DNA of 52,957 bases, from positions 1 to 52,957 of the forward strand of contig NZ_FCOK02000070.1 of the NCBI RefSeq assembly GCF_001544555.2, written 5' to 3'. Under the pieces are notes generated by a model. That model saw nothing but the letters and a program-made list of their open reading frames with translations, made no database searches and was not told where the DNA came from. Position numbers and translations under genes: made by a program. This document shows positions 34,759 through 43,001 of the stretch, piece after piece. Numbering within the stretch: position 1 is the first letter of the stretch; every line of letters begins with the position of its first letter. The stretch is from Caballeronia udeis. Lineage in GTDB: Bacteria; Pseudomonadota; Gammaproteobacteria; Burkholderiales; Burkholderiaceae.

Positions 34759-35585
34759 AGCATGTGTTGTCTTTGAATGCTGTACGAAACGAAGCGGAAG
34801 ACCCGTGCGAGATAACGAGCCCGCCGGTCAAGATCCGGGTCGATGGCCTCACGCGCCGCTATGACGGCATGACCGTGCTGGACGATGTGAGTTTCGACAT
34901 CGCCGATGGCAAGTTCTGTTGCGTGGTGGGTCCAAGCGGTTGCGGCAAGACGACCCTGCTTCGGATCCTCGCGGGTCTCGATACGGCCACCGCTGGAAGT
35001 TTGTCGGTGCGTAATCCGATGCCGGGCGTGCCGGGAAACTCTGTCGTGTTCCAGGGCGACTCCATCTTCCCTTGGATGACAGTGTGGGACAACGCCGCTT
35101 ATGGCCTGAAGATGCGCCGAGTCCATAAAACGCAGATACGGAATACGGTCGGCCATTTTCTGGAGCAGACCGGGCTCACGCGGTTCTCCCACATGTATCC
35201 CCACCAGCTTTCCGGCGGCATGCGCCAGCGAGTGTCGATCGCCCGAGCGTTCGCGAACGACGCCGAGATCCTCCTGATGGATGAACCCTTTTCGGCGCTC
35301 GACGAGCAGAACAAGACCATCTTGCAGGAAGAGCTCCTGCGGATCTGGGAGGTGCACCGCAAGACCGTGGTGTTCATCACGCACAGCGTGGACGAAGCCG
35401 TCACGCTCGGTGACCAGATCATCGTGATGACGGCGCAGCCAGGCCGAATCAAGAAGATTATCGAAGTGCCGCTGCAGCGTCCCCGCAATGTGGTCGAGCT
35501 TCGCCATGACCGGCGTTACGGCGAAATCGTCTACGAGATATGGGGACATCTGCGCGAGGAAGTGGAAAAAGCACGTCAACGATGA
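34755..35585 (+). CDS. ABC transporter ATP-binding protein, NitT/TauT (SsuB) family
   Basis: A 276-residue ATPase. Walker A GPSGCGKTTLLRILAG, Q-loop VFQGDSIFPWMTV, signature LSGGMRQRVSIARAF, Walker B ILLMDEPFSALD and the H-loop FITHSVDEA are all intact. The first 30 residues are extra and probably disordered. It is translationally coupled to the permease. It energises uptake with the permease at 33925. Confidence 0.93.
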   Translation: MKHVLSLNAVRNEAEDPCEITSPPVKIRVDGLTRRYDGMTVLDDVSFDIADGKFCCVVGPSGCGKTTLLRILAGLDTATAGSLSVRNPMPGVPGNSVVFQGDSIFPWMTVWDNAAYGLKMRRVHKTQIRNTVGHFLEQTGLTRFSHMYPHQLSGGMRQRVSIARAFANDAEILLMDEPFSALDEQNKTILQEELLRIWEVHRKTVVFITHSVDEAVTLGDQIIVMTAQPGRIKKIIEVPLQRPRNVVELRHDRRYGEIVYEIWGHLREEVEKARQR

Positions 35586-35646
35586 GGCTTCGCAGCGCCG
35601 CGTCGAAAACGATTCATTTGTTAGTTGCTGCGTTGGAGAACCATCC

Positions 35647-36330
35647 ATGCAATACGCCATACCCACGCCTGACGTGACCACGGTCGCGGTCACCAACGGC
35701 GAATCGTTCCCGGTACGCCGGATCTATTGCGTCGGCCGCAACTACGCGGCGCATGCCCGCGAGATGGGCCACGATCCGAACCGCGAACCGCCGTTCTTCT
35801 TCATGAAGCCGGCGGACGCGATCGTCGCGAGCGGCAGCACGATTCCTTATCCGACCCAGACCGCGGACTACCACTATGAGATCGAAATGGTCGTCGCGCT
35901 CAAGGGAGGCGGTCGCGATATCCCGGTGGAGAAGGCGCTGGACGTGGTGTATGGCTATGCGGTCGGGCTCGACATGACGCGCCGCGATATGCAGAGCGTG
36001 GCCAAGAAAATGCAGCGTCCGTGGGACATGTCGAAGGGTTTCGACCGGTCGGCGCCGTGTTCGGCGATCTCGCCGGTGTCCGAGGTCGGGCATCCGTCGA
36101 AGGGCGCGATCTGGCTGAAGGTGAACGATGAACCGCGTCAGCAAGGCGACCTGTCCGACCTGATCTGGAATGTCGCCGAAACGATCTCGGCGCTCTCCGG
36201 CCTGGTCGAACTCGCGCCGGGCGACCTGATCTTCAGCGGTACGCCAGAGGGCGTCGGGCCGGTGAAGAAGGGCGAGACGATGCATGGGCACGTCGACGGC
36301 CTGACTGACCTCATGATCACCATCGAGTAG
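35647..36330 (+). CDS. Fumarylacetoacetate hydrolase-family protein (fumarylpyruvate hydrolase-like)
   Basis: A 227-residue FAH-fold hydrolase. The start at 35647 has GGAG eight bases upstream. IYCVGRNYAAHAREMG, PPFFFMKPADAI, and the acidic metal site HYEIEMVVAL are family hallmarks; the C-terminal part has GDLIFSGTPEGVGPVKKGE. The pattern is closest to the NagK-type fumarylpyruvate hydrolase of the gentisate pathway, cleaving a 2,4-dioxo acid to pyruvate and fumarate. No gentisate dioxygenase or maleylpyruvate isomerase is near, so the real substrate may be another acylpyruvate. Confidence 0.92.
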   Translation: MQYAIPTPDVTTVAVTNGESFPVRRIYCVGRNYAAHAREMGHDPNREPPFFFMKPADAIVASGSTIPYPTQTADYHYEIEMVVALKGGGRDIPVEKALDVVYGYAVGLDMTRRDMQSVAKKMQRPWDMSKGFDRSAPCSAISPVSEVGHPSKGAIWLKVNDEPRQQGDLSDLIWNVAETISALSGLVELAPGDLIFSGTPEGVGPVKKGETMHGHVDGLTDLMITIE

Positions 36331-36355
36331 GCCCCGCTCATCCTGGGGACCGCAC

Positions 36356-37765
36356 ATGGACAAGCTACAGGGGAAGAGCACGATCGTTGCGCTGATAGTC
36401 GCGTCCGCGTATTTCATGGAGAACTTCGACGGCACCGTGATAACCACCGCGTTGCCCTCGATTGCGGGTTCGTTTGCCTCGAGTGCGCCGGCCGCTAGCG
36501 CGGGCATTACCGCATACATGTTCGCGGTCGCGATCTTCATTCCGGTGAGCGGTTGGCTGGCTGACCGCTACGGTAGCAAGACCGTCTTCCGCGCGGCGAT
36601 AGGTTTGTTCATGCTCGCCTCCATGCTGTGCGGCGTCTCCGCTACATTGGCCGAATTCACCGCGGCCCGCGCGCTGCAAGGCATGAGCGGCGCGATGATG
36701 CTGCCGGTAGGACGCCTGATCGTGCTGCGTTCCACGAGCCGCGCCGAGTATGTTCGCGCGATGTCGCTTGTCACCATGCCCGGCGTGGTAGGGCAGATCA
36801 TGGGTCCGTTGCTGGGCGGATTTTTCGCCAGCTACCTGACGTGGCGCTGGATCTTCTTCGTCAACTTGCCGATAGGGCTGCTCGGTGTAGGCCTTGTCAC
36901 GTGGCTGATGGACGAGCAGGCTGGGGAGGTGCGCTCGCGGTTCGACTGGTGGGGTGCCTGCCTCGTGGGCGTGGCGGTCGGCTGCCTGATCGCGGGCCTG
37001 AGCATGCTGGCGTCATCGCCCGGGATATCGATCGCGGCGCTGCTGACGGTAGTCGGTTCGGTGAGCGGGGCACTGGCGGTCCGTCACCTGAAGGCGTGCC
37101 CGCATCCGCTGCTCGAATTGCGACTGCTCGCGAAGGCGACGTTTGCGCGAGGCGCCAGCGGCACTTTCCTGTTTCGTCTGGCCGCCTCCGCTTTCGGTTT
37201 TGTATTGCCGCTGCTGCTGCAGATCGTCCTGGGCATGAAGCCGTTCGTAGCCGGTGTACTGGTGTTCAGCTCTGCGCTGGGCGCCTTCGTGATGAAAGGA
37301 TCCGCCCCGCCTATCCTGCGCCGTTTCGGTTTTCGGTCGGTACTGCTGTGCAATGGCGCCTTGAGCGCGCTGTCGATCCTGGTGTGCATGGGCTTCGGCC
37401 TCGCGACATCGCTCCTCGTCATCGCGGTGGCGCTGCTGGCGGGCGGTTTTGCCCGCTCCTTGCAGTTCGCGGCGCTTAACGCCGTGGTCTATGCGGATGT
37501 CGAACCTGCCTTGATGAGCGCGGCGACCAGTTTCGCCAGTATGCTCCAACCACTCGCATCGGCCGCGGGCATCGCCGCAAGCGCGTTGTTGCTGCGGGTA
37601 ATGAGCACGCACGGCCGACTAAGCGCGCTCGACATGCGCATCACATTGTTCGTGATCGGCGCGATCGCGCTGGGCGCGGCCTGGCCGTTCCGGGCGATGG
37701 CGGACATGGCCGGCGCGGAGCTGAGCGGTCGCCAGCCCTTGCAACGCCATACCGAACCGCGTTGA
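36356..37765 (+). CDS. MFS transporter, DHA2/EmrB-like
   Basis: A 469-residue transporter with about 14 membrane helices. Family landmarks are MENFDGTVITTALPSIA in helix 1, GWLADRYGSKTVF (motif A) and GPLLGGFFASYLTWRWIFF (motif C region). DHA2 proteins are usually drug/proton antiporters, so this one may export pathway substrates or toxic intermediates rather than import. The genes on both sides are catabolic and in the same direction with short gaps, so it is likely part of the operon. Confidence 0.9.
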   Translation: MDKLQGKSTIVALIVASAYFMENFDGTVITTALPSIAGSFASSAPAASAGITAYMFAVAIFIPVSGWLADRYGSKTVFRAAIGLFMLASMLCGVSATLAEFTAARALQGMSGAMMLPVGRLIVLRSTSRAEYVRAMSLVTMPGVVGQIMGPLLGGFFASYLTWRWIFFVNLPIGLLGVGLVTWLMDEQAGEVRSRFDWWGACLVGVAVGCLIAGLSMLASSPGISIAALLTVVGSVSGALAVRHLKACPHPLLELRLLAKATFARGASGTFLFRLAASAFGFVLPLLLQIVLGMKPFVAGVLVFSSALGAFVMKGSAPPILRRFGFRSVLLCNGALSALSILVCMGFGLATSLLVIAVALLAGGFARSLQFAALNAVVYADVEPALMSAATSFASMLQPLASAAGIAASALLLRVMSTHGRLSALDMRITLFVIGAIALGAAWPFRAMADMAGAELSGRQPLQRHTEPR

Positions 37766-37853
37766 AGTCCGTTAGGGCTGAAATCGTCCTGTTGGCCGTT
37801 GCGGGAGTTGTCTGAAAAAGACAGCGGATTCATCTCTTCAAGGAACCAATTTA

Positions 37854-38210
37854 ATGACAGATTCAACGCGATTGACTCTTTGCGACAGCAGCGAGGTCTC
37901 GACTGATATGCCGGTGCGCTGCGAGCGCAACGGCGTTGCCTATGCGGTGTTCGTCCTGGAGGACGACTATTTCGTCCTCAGCGACATGTGCTCGCATGGC
38001 CCCGGCTCATTGTCGCAGGGCTATGTCGAGGGCTGCGAAGTCGAGTGTCCCTTTCATCAGGGGCGTTTCGACATCCGCACCGGTCAACCTACCGCACCAC
38101 CCTGCTCCCAACCGGTTCGGAGCTGGACCGCGCATGTGGTCGCCGGGCGCATCGAGATCGATCCGGGCGAGATCACCCGCATGGCGAACGCGCGTGAAAC
38201 GCAGGGTTGA
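37854..38210 (+). CDS. Rieske [2Fe-2S] ferredoxin of the oxygenase system
   Basis: A 118-residue ferredoxin that shuttles electrons from the FAD reductase to the oxygenase. Rieske ligands C46-x-H48 and C65-x2-H68 are present (CSHGPG and CPFHQGRFD). The short length, loops and lack of a signal match BphA3/NdoA-type soluble ferredoxins. It lies five genes downstream of the oxygenase in the same direction. With the reductase it completes a three-component chain. Confidence 0.93.
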   Translation: MTDSTRLTLCDSSEVSTDMPVRCERNGVAYAVFVLEDDYFVLSDMCSHGPGSLSQGYVEGCEVECPFHQGRFDIRTGQPTAPPCSQPVRSWTAHVVAGRIEIDPGEITRMANARETQG

Positions 38211-38340
38211 ACTCACTCATGCGCCGCGATCCTGACCGGCACAAAAAGTCACGATGCCACGCAACCGCTGGCCCTGATCTCCCGCGGTTCCTCCGATTCG
38301 TGGCCCGCGCGGGCACCCTCTGCAAAAGCCTCAAGCCATC

Positions 38341-38433
38341 TTTGCCGACCGCAGTTACTATGCCGAGCCATATCGGCAGGAACTGCGCGAACGCGGCTTC
38401 AAGCCCCTGATCGCCGAACGTCGGCGCGTGGAG
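38341..38433 (+). pseudogene. IS5-family transposase fragment
   Basis: The frame reads FADRSYYAEPYRQELRERGF then KPLIAERRRVE, like the DKGYD...LRERGI.P.IP.RR block of IS5-group DDE transposases. About 30 codons survive between the ferredoxin and the substrate-binding gene, with no start or inverted repeats found. It is a relic and shows that the island was once interrupted or joined here. Confidence 0.5.
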
Positions 38434-38484
38434 ACATGCACGCAGCATTCCTCAACTCGGCTGTTGCTTGATCTGCTCGAATAC

Positions 38485-38501
38485 ACTCCAATGAGTGGAG
38501 T
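38485..38501. promoter_or_regulatory. Dyad upstream of the substrate-binding protein
   Basis: ACTCCA-N5-TGGAGT, a perfect 6-base dyad, 50 bases upstream of the substrate-binding protein start. It may be an operator or part of a promoter of a separate transcript beginning after the IS5 relic. Confidence 0.35.
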
Positions 38502-38550
38502 AGTCTTAGAAAACCGTCTCTAACCATTGAGGATCACTGAGGTGAAAAAA

Positions 38551-39588
38551 ATGTCTCTTTTCAAATTTCTATCGGCTGTTTGCTTCGCATTTTCGCTGAC
38601 CACGGCTTCCCAGGTGCAGGCCCAGAACACGGTCACGGTCGGCATCGCCAATACCAGCGCTGACGCCGGCGTCCTGATCGCAAAGGAAAATGGTTATTTC
38701 AAGGATGAGGGCATCGACGTCAAGCTCGTGCCGTTCGCCTCGGCGGCGTTGATGATCGCGCCGCTCGCGACCGGCGAGCTCGATGTCGGCAGCGGTACCG
38801 CATCGGCCGGTCTCTACAACGCGGTGCTGCGCAGCGTGAAAATCAAGGTGGTTGCCGACAAGGGCTCCGTCCAGGAAGGCTACGATTACTCGACGCTACT
38901 GATACGCAAGGACCTGGTCGATAGCGGCCGTTACAAGACCTTTGCCGACCTGAAGGGCATGACGGTCGCAGTCGCAGCCAAAGGGGCCGGGTCCGAATCG
39001 GCGCTCAACGAAGCATTGAAGAAGGGCGGCTTGACGATGCATGACGTCAATGTGGTCTATCTTGGCTTTCCCGATCATCTAGTCGCGCTGGAAAACAAGA
39101 AAATCGACGCTAGCATCACGGACGAACCGACGATCACTCGCGCGATCGAGGGCGCTATCGCCGTAAAGGCAAGTCCCAAGGCGATTTATCCGGGGCAGCA
39201 GAACGCCGTGGTGGTGTATTCCGACAAGTTCATGAAGGACCGCGACCAGGCGACGCGCTTCATGATCGCGTATATCCGCGCCGTCCGTTTTTACAACGAC
39301 GCGCTTTCGGGAGGCCGTTTGGCAGGGCCGACGTCCAGTAAGGTGATCGATATCCTGATCAAGAACACCAAAATCAAGGATGCGGGTTTCTATCGCAGGA
39401 TTACCCCAGCCGCAACCAATCCGAACGGTAGCGTCAACGAAGTGGCGCTCGCCAATGACCTGAAATATTTTAAGGCGCGCGGCTATGTAAGCGGCAACAT
39501 CGAGGTGAGTGATGTCGTCGACGATTCATTTGCCGCGGCCGCTGTGGCCAAGCTTGGGCCGTACAAGCCGCTTGTGGCGTCAAATTAG
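38551..39588 (+). CDS. ABC transporter substrate-binding protein, NitT/TauT (SsuA/THI5-like) family
   Basis: A 345-residue periplasmic binding protein. The start at 38551 is set by GAGGTG seven bases upstream and the signal peptide MSLFKFLSAVCFAFSLTTASQVQAQ. Typical elements are VGIANTSADAGVLIAKENGYF, IDVKLVPFASAALMIAPLATG and DVGSGTASAGLY at the ligand cleft. It is the likely receptor of the permease/ATPase at 33925-35585, though four genes and an IS relic lie between. Ligand unknown; NitT/TauT receptors bind small anions such as sulfonates and, in some Burkholderia, aromatic carboxylates. Confidence 0.92.
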   Translation: MSLFKFLSAVCFAFSLTTASQVQAQNTVTVGIANTSADAGVLIAKENGYFKDEGIDVKLVPFASAALMIAPLATGELDVGSGTASAGLYNAVLRSVKIKVVADKGSVQEGYDYSTLLIRKDLVDSGRYKTFADLKGMTVAVAAKGAGSESALNEALKKGGLTMHDVNVVYLGFPDHLVALENKKIDASITDEPTITRAIEGAIAVKASPKAIYPGQQNAVVVYSDKFMKDRDQATRFMIAYIRAVRFYNDALSGGRLAGPTSSKVIDILIKNTKIKDAGFYRRITPAATNPNGSVNEVALANDLKYFKARGYVSGNIEVSDVVDDSFAAAAVAKLGPYKPLVASN

Positions 39589-39632
39589 GCGCGGCAACGT
39601 CATGCGAGCGTTGCAGGGTTAGGGCCACAGAA

Positions 39633-39652
39633 CCAGCATCTGCAGATGCTGG
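39633..39652. repeat. Perfect 20-bp palindrome
   Basis: CCAGCATCTGCAGATGCTGG is its own reverse complement, 45 bases after the substrate-binding protein stop. It has no T-run, so a terminator role is uncertain; it could fold as an 8-base-pair hairpin with a 4-base loop. Confidence 0.75.
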
Positions 39653-39730
39653 ACGCGGCGGCGCGCGGCCGGAGCCCTGATGGCCGACATTGGATTTATC
39701 GCAGCGTTAAGCGCTTGCCGGGTGTTCTCG

Positions 39731-39751
39731 CTTATAGGACTGACCACTAAG
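39731..39751. promoter_or_regulatory. Second, degenerate LysR-type dyad before porin 3
   Basis: CTTATAG, a 7-base spacer, then CACTAAG: the same left arm and spacing as 30075-30095, right arm matching at five of seven bases. It lies 317 bases upstream of the porin 3 GTG. It is a candidate second target of the same regulator. An AT-rich stretch (ATAATATTAGACGC) follows. Confidence 0.4.
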
Positions 39752-40067
39752 AGCGACAGCTAAATAATATTAGACGCTTGTTTTTTGGGCGGTCAATCTT
39801 GCTCATGGAGACATTCCTGCGTTCGCCATTACTTGGATTTATTTTTCTTAGCATCTGAGAGTCGTGCGATTTCATTGGTTCAATGGACTCGCCGTTTCAC
39901 GCGGGAATACTTTAAAAAGCGGCGAATGACCGCCGGCAACGTCGTCGCGCCAAACCGAGCGAAGACGAGAGCAAATAAGTAATGTGAAAGCGCCGCACGG
40001 TGAATATTCGAAGGCGGATATTCTCTCTTCGCGGATAAGAGAAAAAGACCGACTTTTTGGAGTATCC

Positions 40068-41216
40068 GTGAAATTGCCTGCTCAAACCACTAAGATAAAA
40101 TTTGTATACCTAATAATATTAGCGACCTTGCTGGCGTATGACTTGCCGGCACAGGCGCAAAGCAGCGTGACGCTGTATGGTTTGCTCGATGCGGGTATCA
40201 GCTATTCCAGCAATAACGGCGGTAAGAAGCTCTATCAGTTCGCCGACGGCGTGTATACCGGCAATCGCTGGGGCATGACGGGAGTCGAGGATCTGGGCGG
40301 CGGCACGCGCGCCGTCTTCAAGTTGGAAAGCGGTTTCACGCTCGGCACCGGCAAGGCTCTCGGCGGTGGGGCGGCGTTCAGCAGGCAGGCGTACGCCGGG
40401 TTGAGCGACAATACCTACGGTACCTTGACCTTTGGCCTGCAGTATGACTTCATCAACGACTACGCAGCCAACGACAACGTCAGCGGCGACGTCACAGGTT
40501 ACGGTTCGCACCAGGGTGACTATGACCGGATGGGTACAGACCGGCTGCCGAATGCGGTCAAGTATGTGAGCCCAAACATACATGGTTTTTCGTTTGGCGG
40601 CATGTATTCGTTCAGCAACACCGCAGGCGATTTCTACGATGGCAGCGGCTGGAGCGCGGGGGGAAACTATTCGGGTGGACCGCTGCAGGTGGGCCTGGCT
40701 TATACCCGCCTGAACGGCACGACGACCGACCCCTTTGCGAAGATCGGTTTCACCTCCTTCCTGGGCCAGCGTGTCGCCACGGTCAACCCCAACACGGGCG
40801 CGGTGACCGACCTGTATTCGTCCGGTAATTTCCGGCTCGACTATTCCGGCGCGCTCGTGCTGGCGGGCGCCTATCAGCTCGGCCCTGCGAGAATCATCGC
40901 CAACGTCACGCGCACGACCTTTAAGGCGAACGGTGTTACGTCGAGCATGTGGGTTGGGGAGGCGGGCACCATCTACAACATCACTCCTGCGTTGCAGGCG
41001 GTGGGCGGCTATCAGTACACGACGTTCGAAGGCGCACACTGGCATCAGCTCGCGGCCGGCCTGACCTACCACTTGTCGAAAGCCACATTCGTGTATGGCG
41101 GCTTCGACTATCTGCGAGCCTCCAGCGGCGTGTACCCGGTGATCGGTGGCCACTTTGCGCCATCCACCAGCGACAATCAGAGCGACGCGCGGATCGCGAT
41201 ACTGCACAAGTTCTGA
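40068..41216 (+). CDS. Gram-negative porin, porin 3 (catabolic island)
   Basis: A 382-residue outer-membrane porin. A GTG start at 40068 (GGAG six bases upstream) gives a signal peptide VKLPAQTTKIKFVYLIILAT with cleavage before QSSVTLYGLLDAGISY. The signal is AT-rich in codons and unlike the other two. The barrel pattern GRQYD equivalents (TFGLQYDFIND) and the C-terminal RIAILHKF are present. It is more divergent than porins 1 and 2 and its place in the island suggests uptake of the pathway substrate. The longer in-frame start at 39984 is not supported by a ribosome site or a better signal. Confidence 0.9.
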   Translation: MKLPAQTTKIKFVYLIILATLLAYDLPAQAQSSVTLYGLLDAGISYSSNNGGKKLYQFADGVYTGNRWGMTGVEDLGGGTRAVFKLESGFTLGTGKALGGGAAFSRQAYAGLSDNTYGTLTFGLQYDFINDYAANDNVSGDVTGYGSHQGDYDRMGTDRLPNAVKYVSPNIHGFSFGGMYSFSNTAGDFYDGSGWSAGGNYSGGPLQVGLAYTRLNGTTTDPFAKIGFTSFLGQRVATVNPNTGAVTDLYSSGNFRLDYSGALVLAGAYQLGPARIIANVTRTTFKANGVTSSMWVGEAGTIYNITPALQAVGGYQYTTFEGAHWHQLAAGLTYHLSKATFVYGGFDYLRASSGVYPVIGGHFAPSTSDNQSDARIAILHKF

Positions 41217-41247
41217 GGGCGGTTTAACTGAATGGAGATTCGCGCGA

Positions 41248-41601
41248 ATGAGTGACATCGTCAGGATTGCGACCGACTCAAGGATGAGTCGGGTCGTAAA
41301 GGCCGCTGACTTGATATTTGTCGGCGGCCAGACGTCGAATGACCGGACGTTCGACGTGAAAGTGCAGACAAGGCAAGTATTGGCCAATATTGATGGCTTT
41401 CTCTCGCTGGCGGGCGCTGACAAGACGCGATTGGTTTCGGCGCAAGTCTGGCTGGCCGACATTGCCCGCGACTTTGCCGCCATGAACGAGGTGTGGGAAG
41501 CGTGGCTCCCGCCCGGTTGCGCGCCGACGCGGGCAACCGTCGAGGCGAAGCTGGCTGCGGCGGACATGCTGGTTGAGATATCGGTGACGGCGCTCGCCTG
41601 A
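41248..41601 (+). CDS. RidA/YjgF-family deaminase
   Basis: A 117-residue RidA protein, which hydrolyses reactive enamine/imine intermediates of PLP enzymes or, in catabolic clusters, imine or aminoacrylate intermediates. VKAADLIFVGGQTSNDRTFD and the active-site PTRATVEAKLA (Arg 95) are typical. ATG 41248 follows a GGAGA site. It is 31 bases after porin 3, so probably cotranscribed. Its presence hints that the substrate or an intermediate may contain nitrogen. Confidence 0.93.
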   Translation: MSDIVRIATDSRMSRVVKAADLIFVGGQTSNDRTFDVKVQTRQVLANIDGFLSLAGADKTRLVSAQVWLADIARDFAAMNEVWEAWLPPGCAPTRATVEAKLAAADMLVEISVTALA

Positions 41602-41739
41602 TTTGGTGACGTTGGGATATCACATTGCTTCTGCGGTGGTAGCCATTGCATTGAGGCAGCCGCCGCCCATAGCAGTCGTGCCGCGTGAATATGGGGCGGT
41701 AGAACTACGGCGATCCAAAATGCGCTCATGAGAGGTCGG

Positions 41740-41838
41740 ATGAAGACGCTGAATTCGGCGCTGGCCAAGGTGTTGAAACGCCTATCCTATCCTCTGGAGG
41801 TGATCTTGATTTATGTCCGATGGTACGTTATCCAGATC
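41740..41838 (+). pseudogene. IS6-family transposase N-terminal fragment
   Basis: From 41740 the frame reads MKTLNSALAKVLKRLSYPLE then VILIYVRWYV, very like the opening of IS6-family (IS26/IS240-like) transposases (LKR..YP.EVIL.CVRWY). Similarity ends at about codon 33. No inverted repeat was identified. It is a relic between RidA and the dehydrogenases. Confidence 0.6.
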
Positions 41839-41885
41839 ATGCACATGGTCGTGAAAGGTCAGACGAAGATAAAAGGAGGAGCGAA

Positions 41886-41984
41886 GTGCCCATCCCCCGG
41901 AAAATTGCGATGAGATCACAACGCGGTCGACTGACGCTGCGCGGTGCGGCCGACATAGCTGAGGAATGGCTATGCGCGGGCTGA
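41886..41984 (+). CDS. Possible 32-residue leader peptide
   Basis: A GTG frame with a perfect AAGGAGG site seven bases upstream codes 32 residues (starts VPIPRKIAMRSQRG) and its stop lies inside the first codons of the dehydrogenase gene. The strong ribosome site is unlike the weak one of the dehydrogenase, so translation coupling is possible. No family known; may be chance. Confidence 0.25.
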   Translation: MPIPRKIAMRSQRGRLTLRGAADIAEEWLCAG

Positions 41985-42943
41985 CCCGGAGCGCGGCGGG
42001 CAAGCCCACGGTCGTGCTCGTGGTGCCGATCCTTCCCTCGATGCTGGAGATGTTGGAGAAAGAATTTACGGTTTTTCGGCTGTGGGAGGCGCCCGAGAGC
42101 AACGCGGCTTTGGCGTCATGGGCCGAATCCGCGCAAGCGCTAGTCACATCCGCCGATGGCCCCGTGAACGCCCGGCTGCTCGATGCGCTGCCGAACCTAA
42201 AGATCGTCTCGACCATGTCGACCGGGCTCGACCATATTGATCTGGATGCAGCGCGCGCGGGCGGAATCGCGGTCACGAACACCCCCGAAGTAACAGCCGA
42301 GGCTGTCGCCGATCTCGCGATGGCGCTGGTGCTTCACGTGGCGTATCAAATCGCCCCCGGCCGCCATTCCGCGTGTGCGCGCGGTTCGCTGGAAGCCTTA
42401 CCGCCGCCGAGGCGCAGTGTCGCCGGCACATGCGTCGGCATACTGGGGCTCGGCTGCGTCGGTCTCGCCTTTGCACGCCGAGCGCAGGCGTTCGGCATGC
42501 GGATCAGCTATTACGAACCACGGCGCAAGCCTGATGTCGGTTATGCCTATTGTAGCGATCTCGAGGTGCTCGCACGCCACGTTGATTACCTTGTCATCAC
42601 CGCACCGGGAGGAACTGCGACACGCCATCTGGTCGACGCGCGCGTACTTGCCGCGCTCGGCTCGGGGGGTACGCTCATCAATGTCGGCCGCGGCTCGATC
42701 GTTGACGAGCGAGCGCTGATCGATGCGCTGAGCGACGGAACGCTCGGTGCGGCTGCTCTCGACGTCTTCGCCCATGAGCCACATGTGCCACATGAATTGC
42801 GTGCACTCGACAACGTCGTGTTGCTGCCACATGTCGGGAGCGCAACGCTTGAGGCGCGCGCGGCCATGGCCCAACTCGTGGTCGACAACCTACGTGCCTA
42901 TTTCGCCGGGAAGGTGTTGCTTACGCCAGTGGTCCAAGCCTAA
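41972..42943 (+). CDS. D-isomer specific 2-hydroxyacid dehydrogenase 1
   Basis: A 323-residue NAD(P)-dependent 2-hydroxyacid dehydrogenase that likely interconverts a 2-oxo acid and its D-2-hydroxy acid. The Rossmann motif GILGLGCVGLAFARRA and catalytic Arg (NVGRGSIVDE), Glu (FAHEP) and His (LLPHVGSA) are intact. ATG 41972 is preferred because GAGG lies six to seven bases upstream; ATG 41966 would be only one base from it. It may handle 2-oxo acids released by the aldolases. Relation to glyoxylate/hydroxypyruvate reductases (GhrB-like) is likely. Confidence 0.88.
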   Translation: MRGLTRSAAGKPTVVLVVPILPSMLEMLEKEFTVFRLWEAPESNAALASWAESAQALVTSADGPVNARLLDALPNLKIVSTMSTGLDHIDLDAARAGGIAVTNTPEVTAEAVADLAMALVLHVAYQIAPGRHSACARGSLEALPPPRRSVAGTCVGILGLGCVGLAFARRAQAFGMRISYYEPRRKPDVGYAYCSDLEVLARHVDYLVITAPGGTATRHLVDARVLAALGSGGTLINVGRGSIVDERALIDALSDGTLGAAALDVFAHEPHVPHELRALDNVVLLPHVGSATLEARAAMAQLVVDNLRAYFAGKVLLTPVVQA

Positions 42944-43001
42944 AGAACTTCCTACAACGGAATGAATTTTTTGAAGCAGTAAGATTAGAGACAAAACCCC
43001 G

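Larger units (their letters stand above)
39589..40067. other. Intergenic region, binding protein / porin 3
   Basis: About 480 bases. Besides the palindrome and dyad listed separately it has AT-rich segments and a short open frame (39785-39982) with no family resemblance. Its GC content is lower than the adjacent genes, suggesting a promoter region or acquired DNA. Confidence 0.4.

Noticed and set aside
39785..39982. 65-codon frame upstream of porin 3
   Set aside because: No ribosome site near its start, strong AT and rare codons, no signal or family.
40119..41768. 549-codon minus frame opposite porin 3
   Set aside because: Antisense of a porin with a recognisable signal peptide and mature N-terminus.
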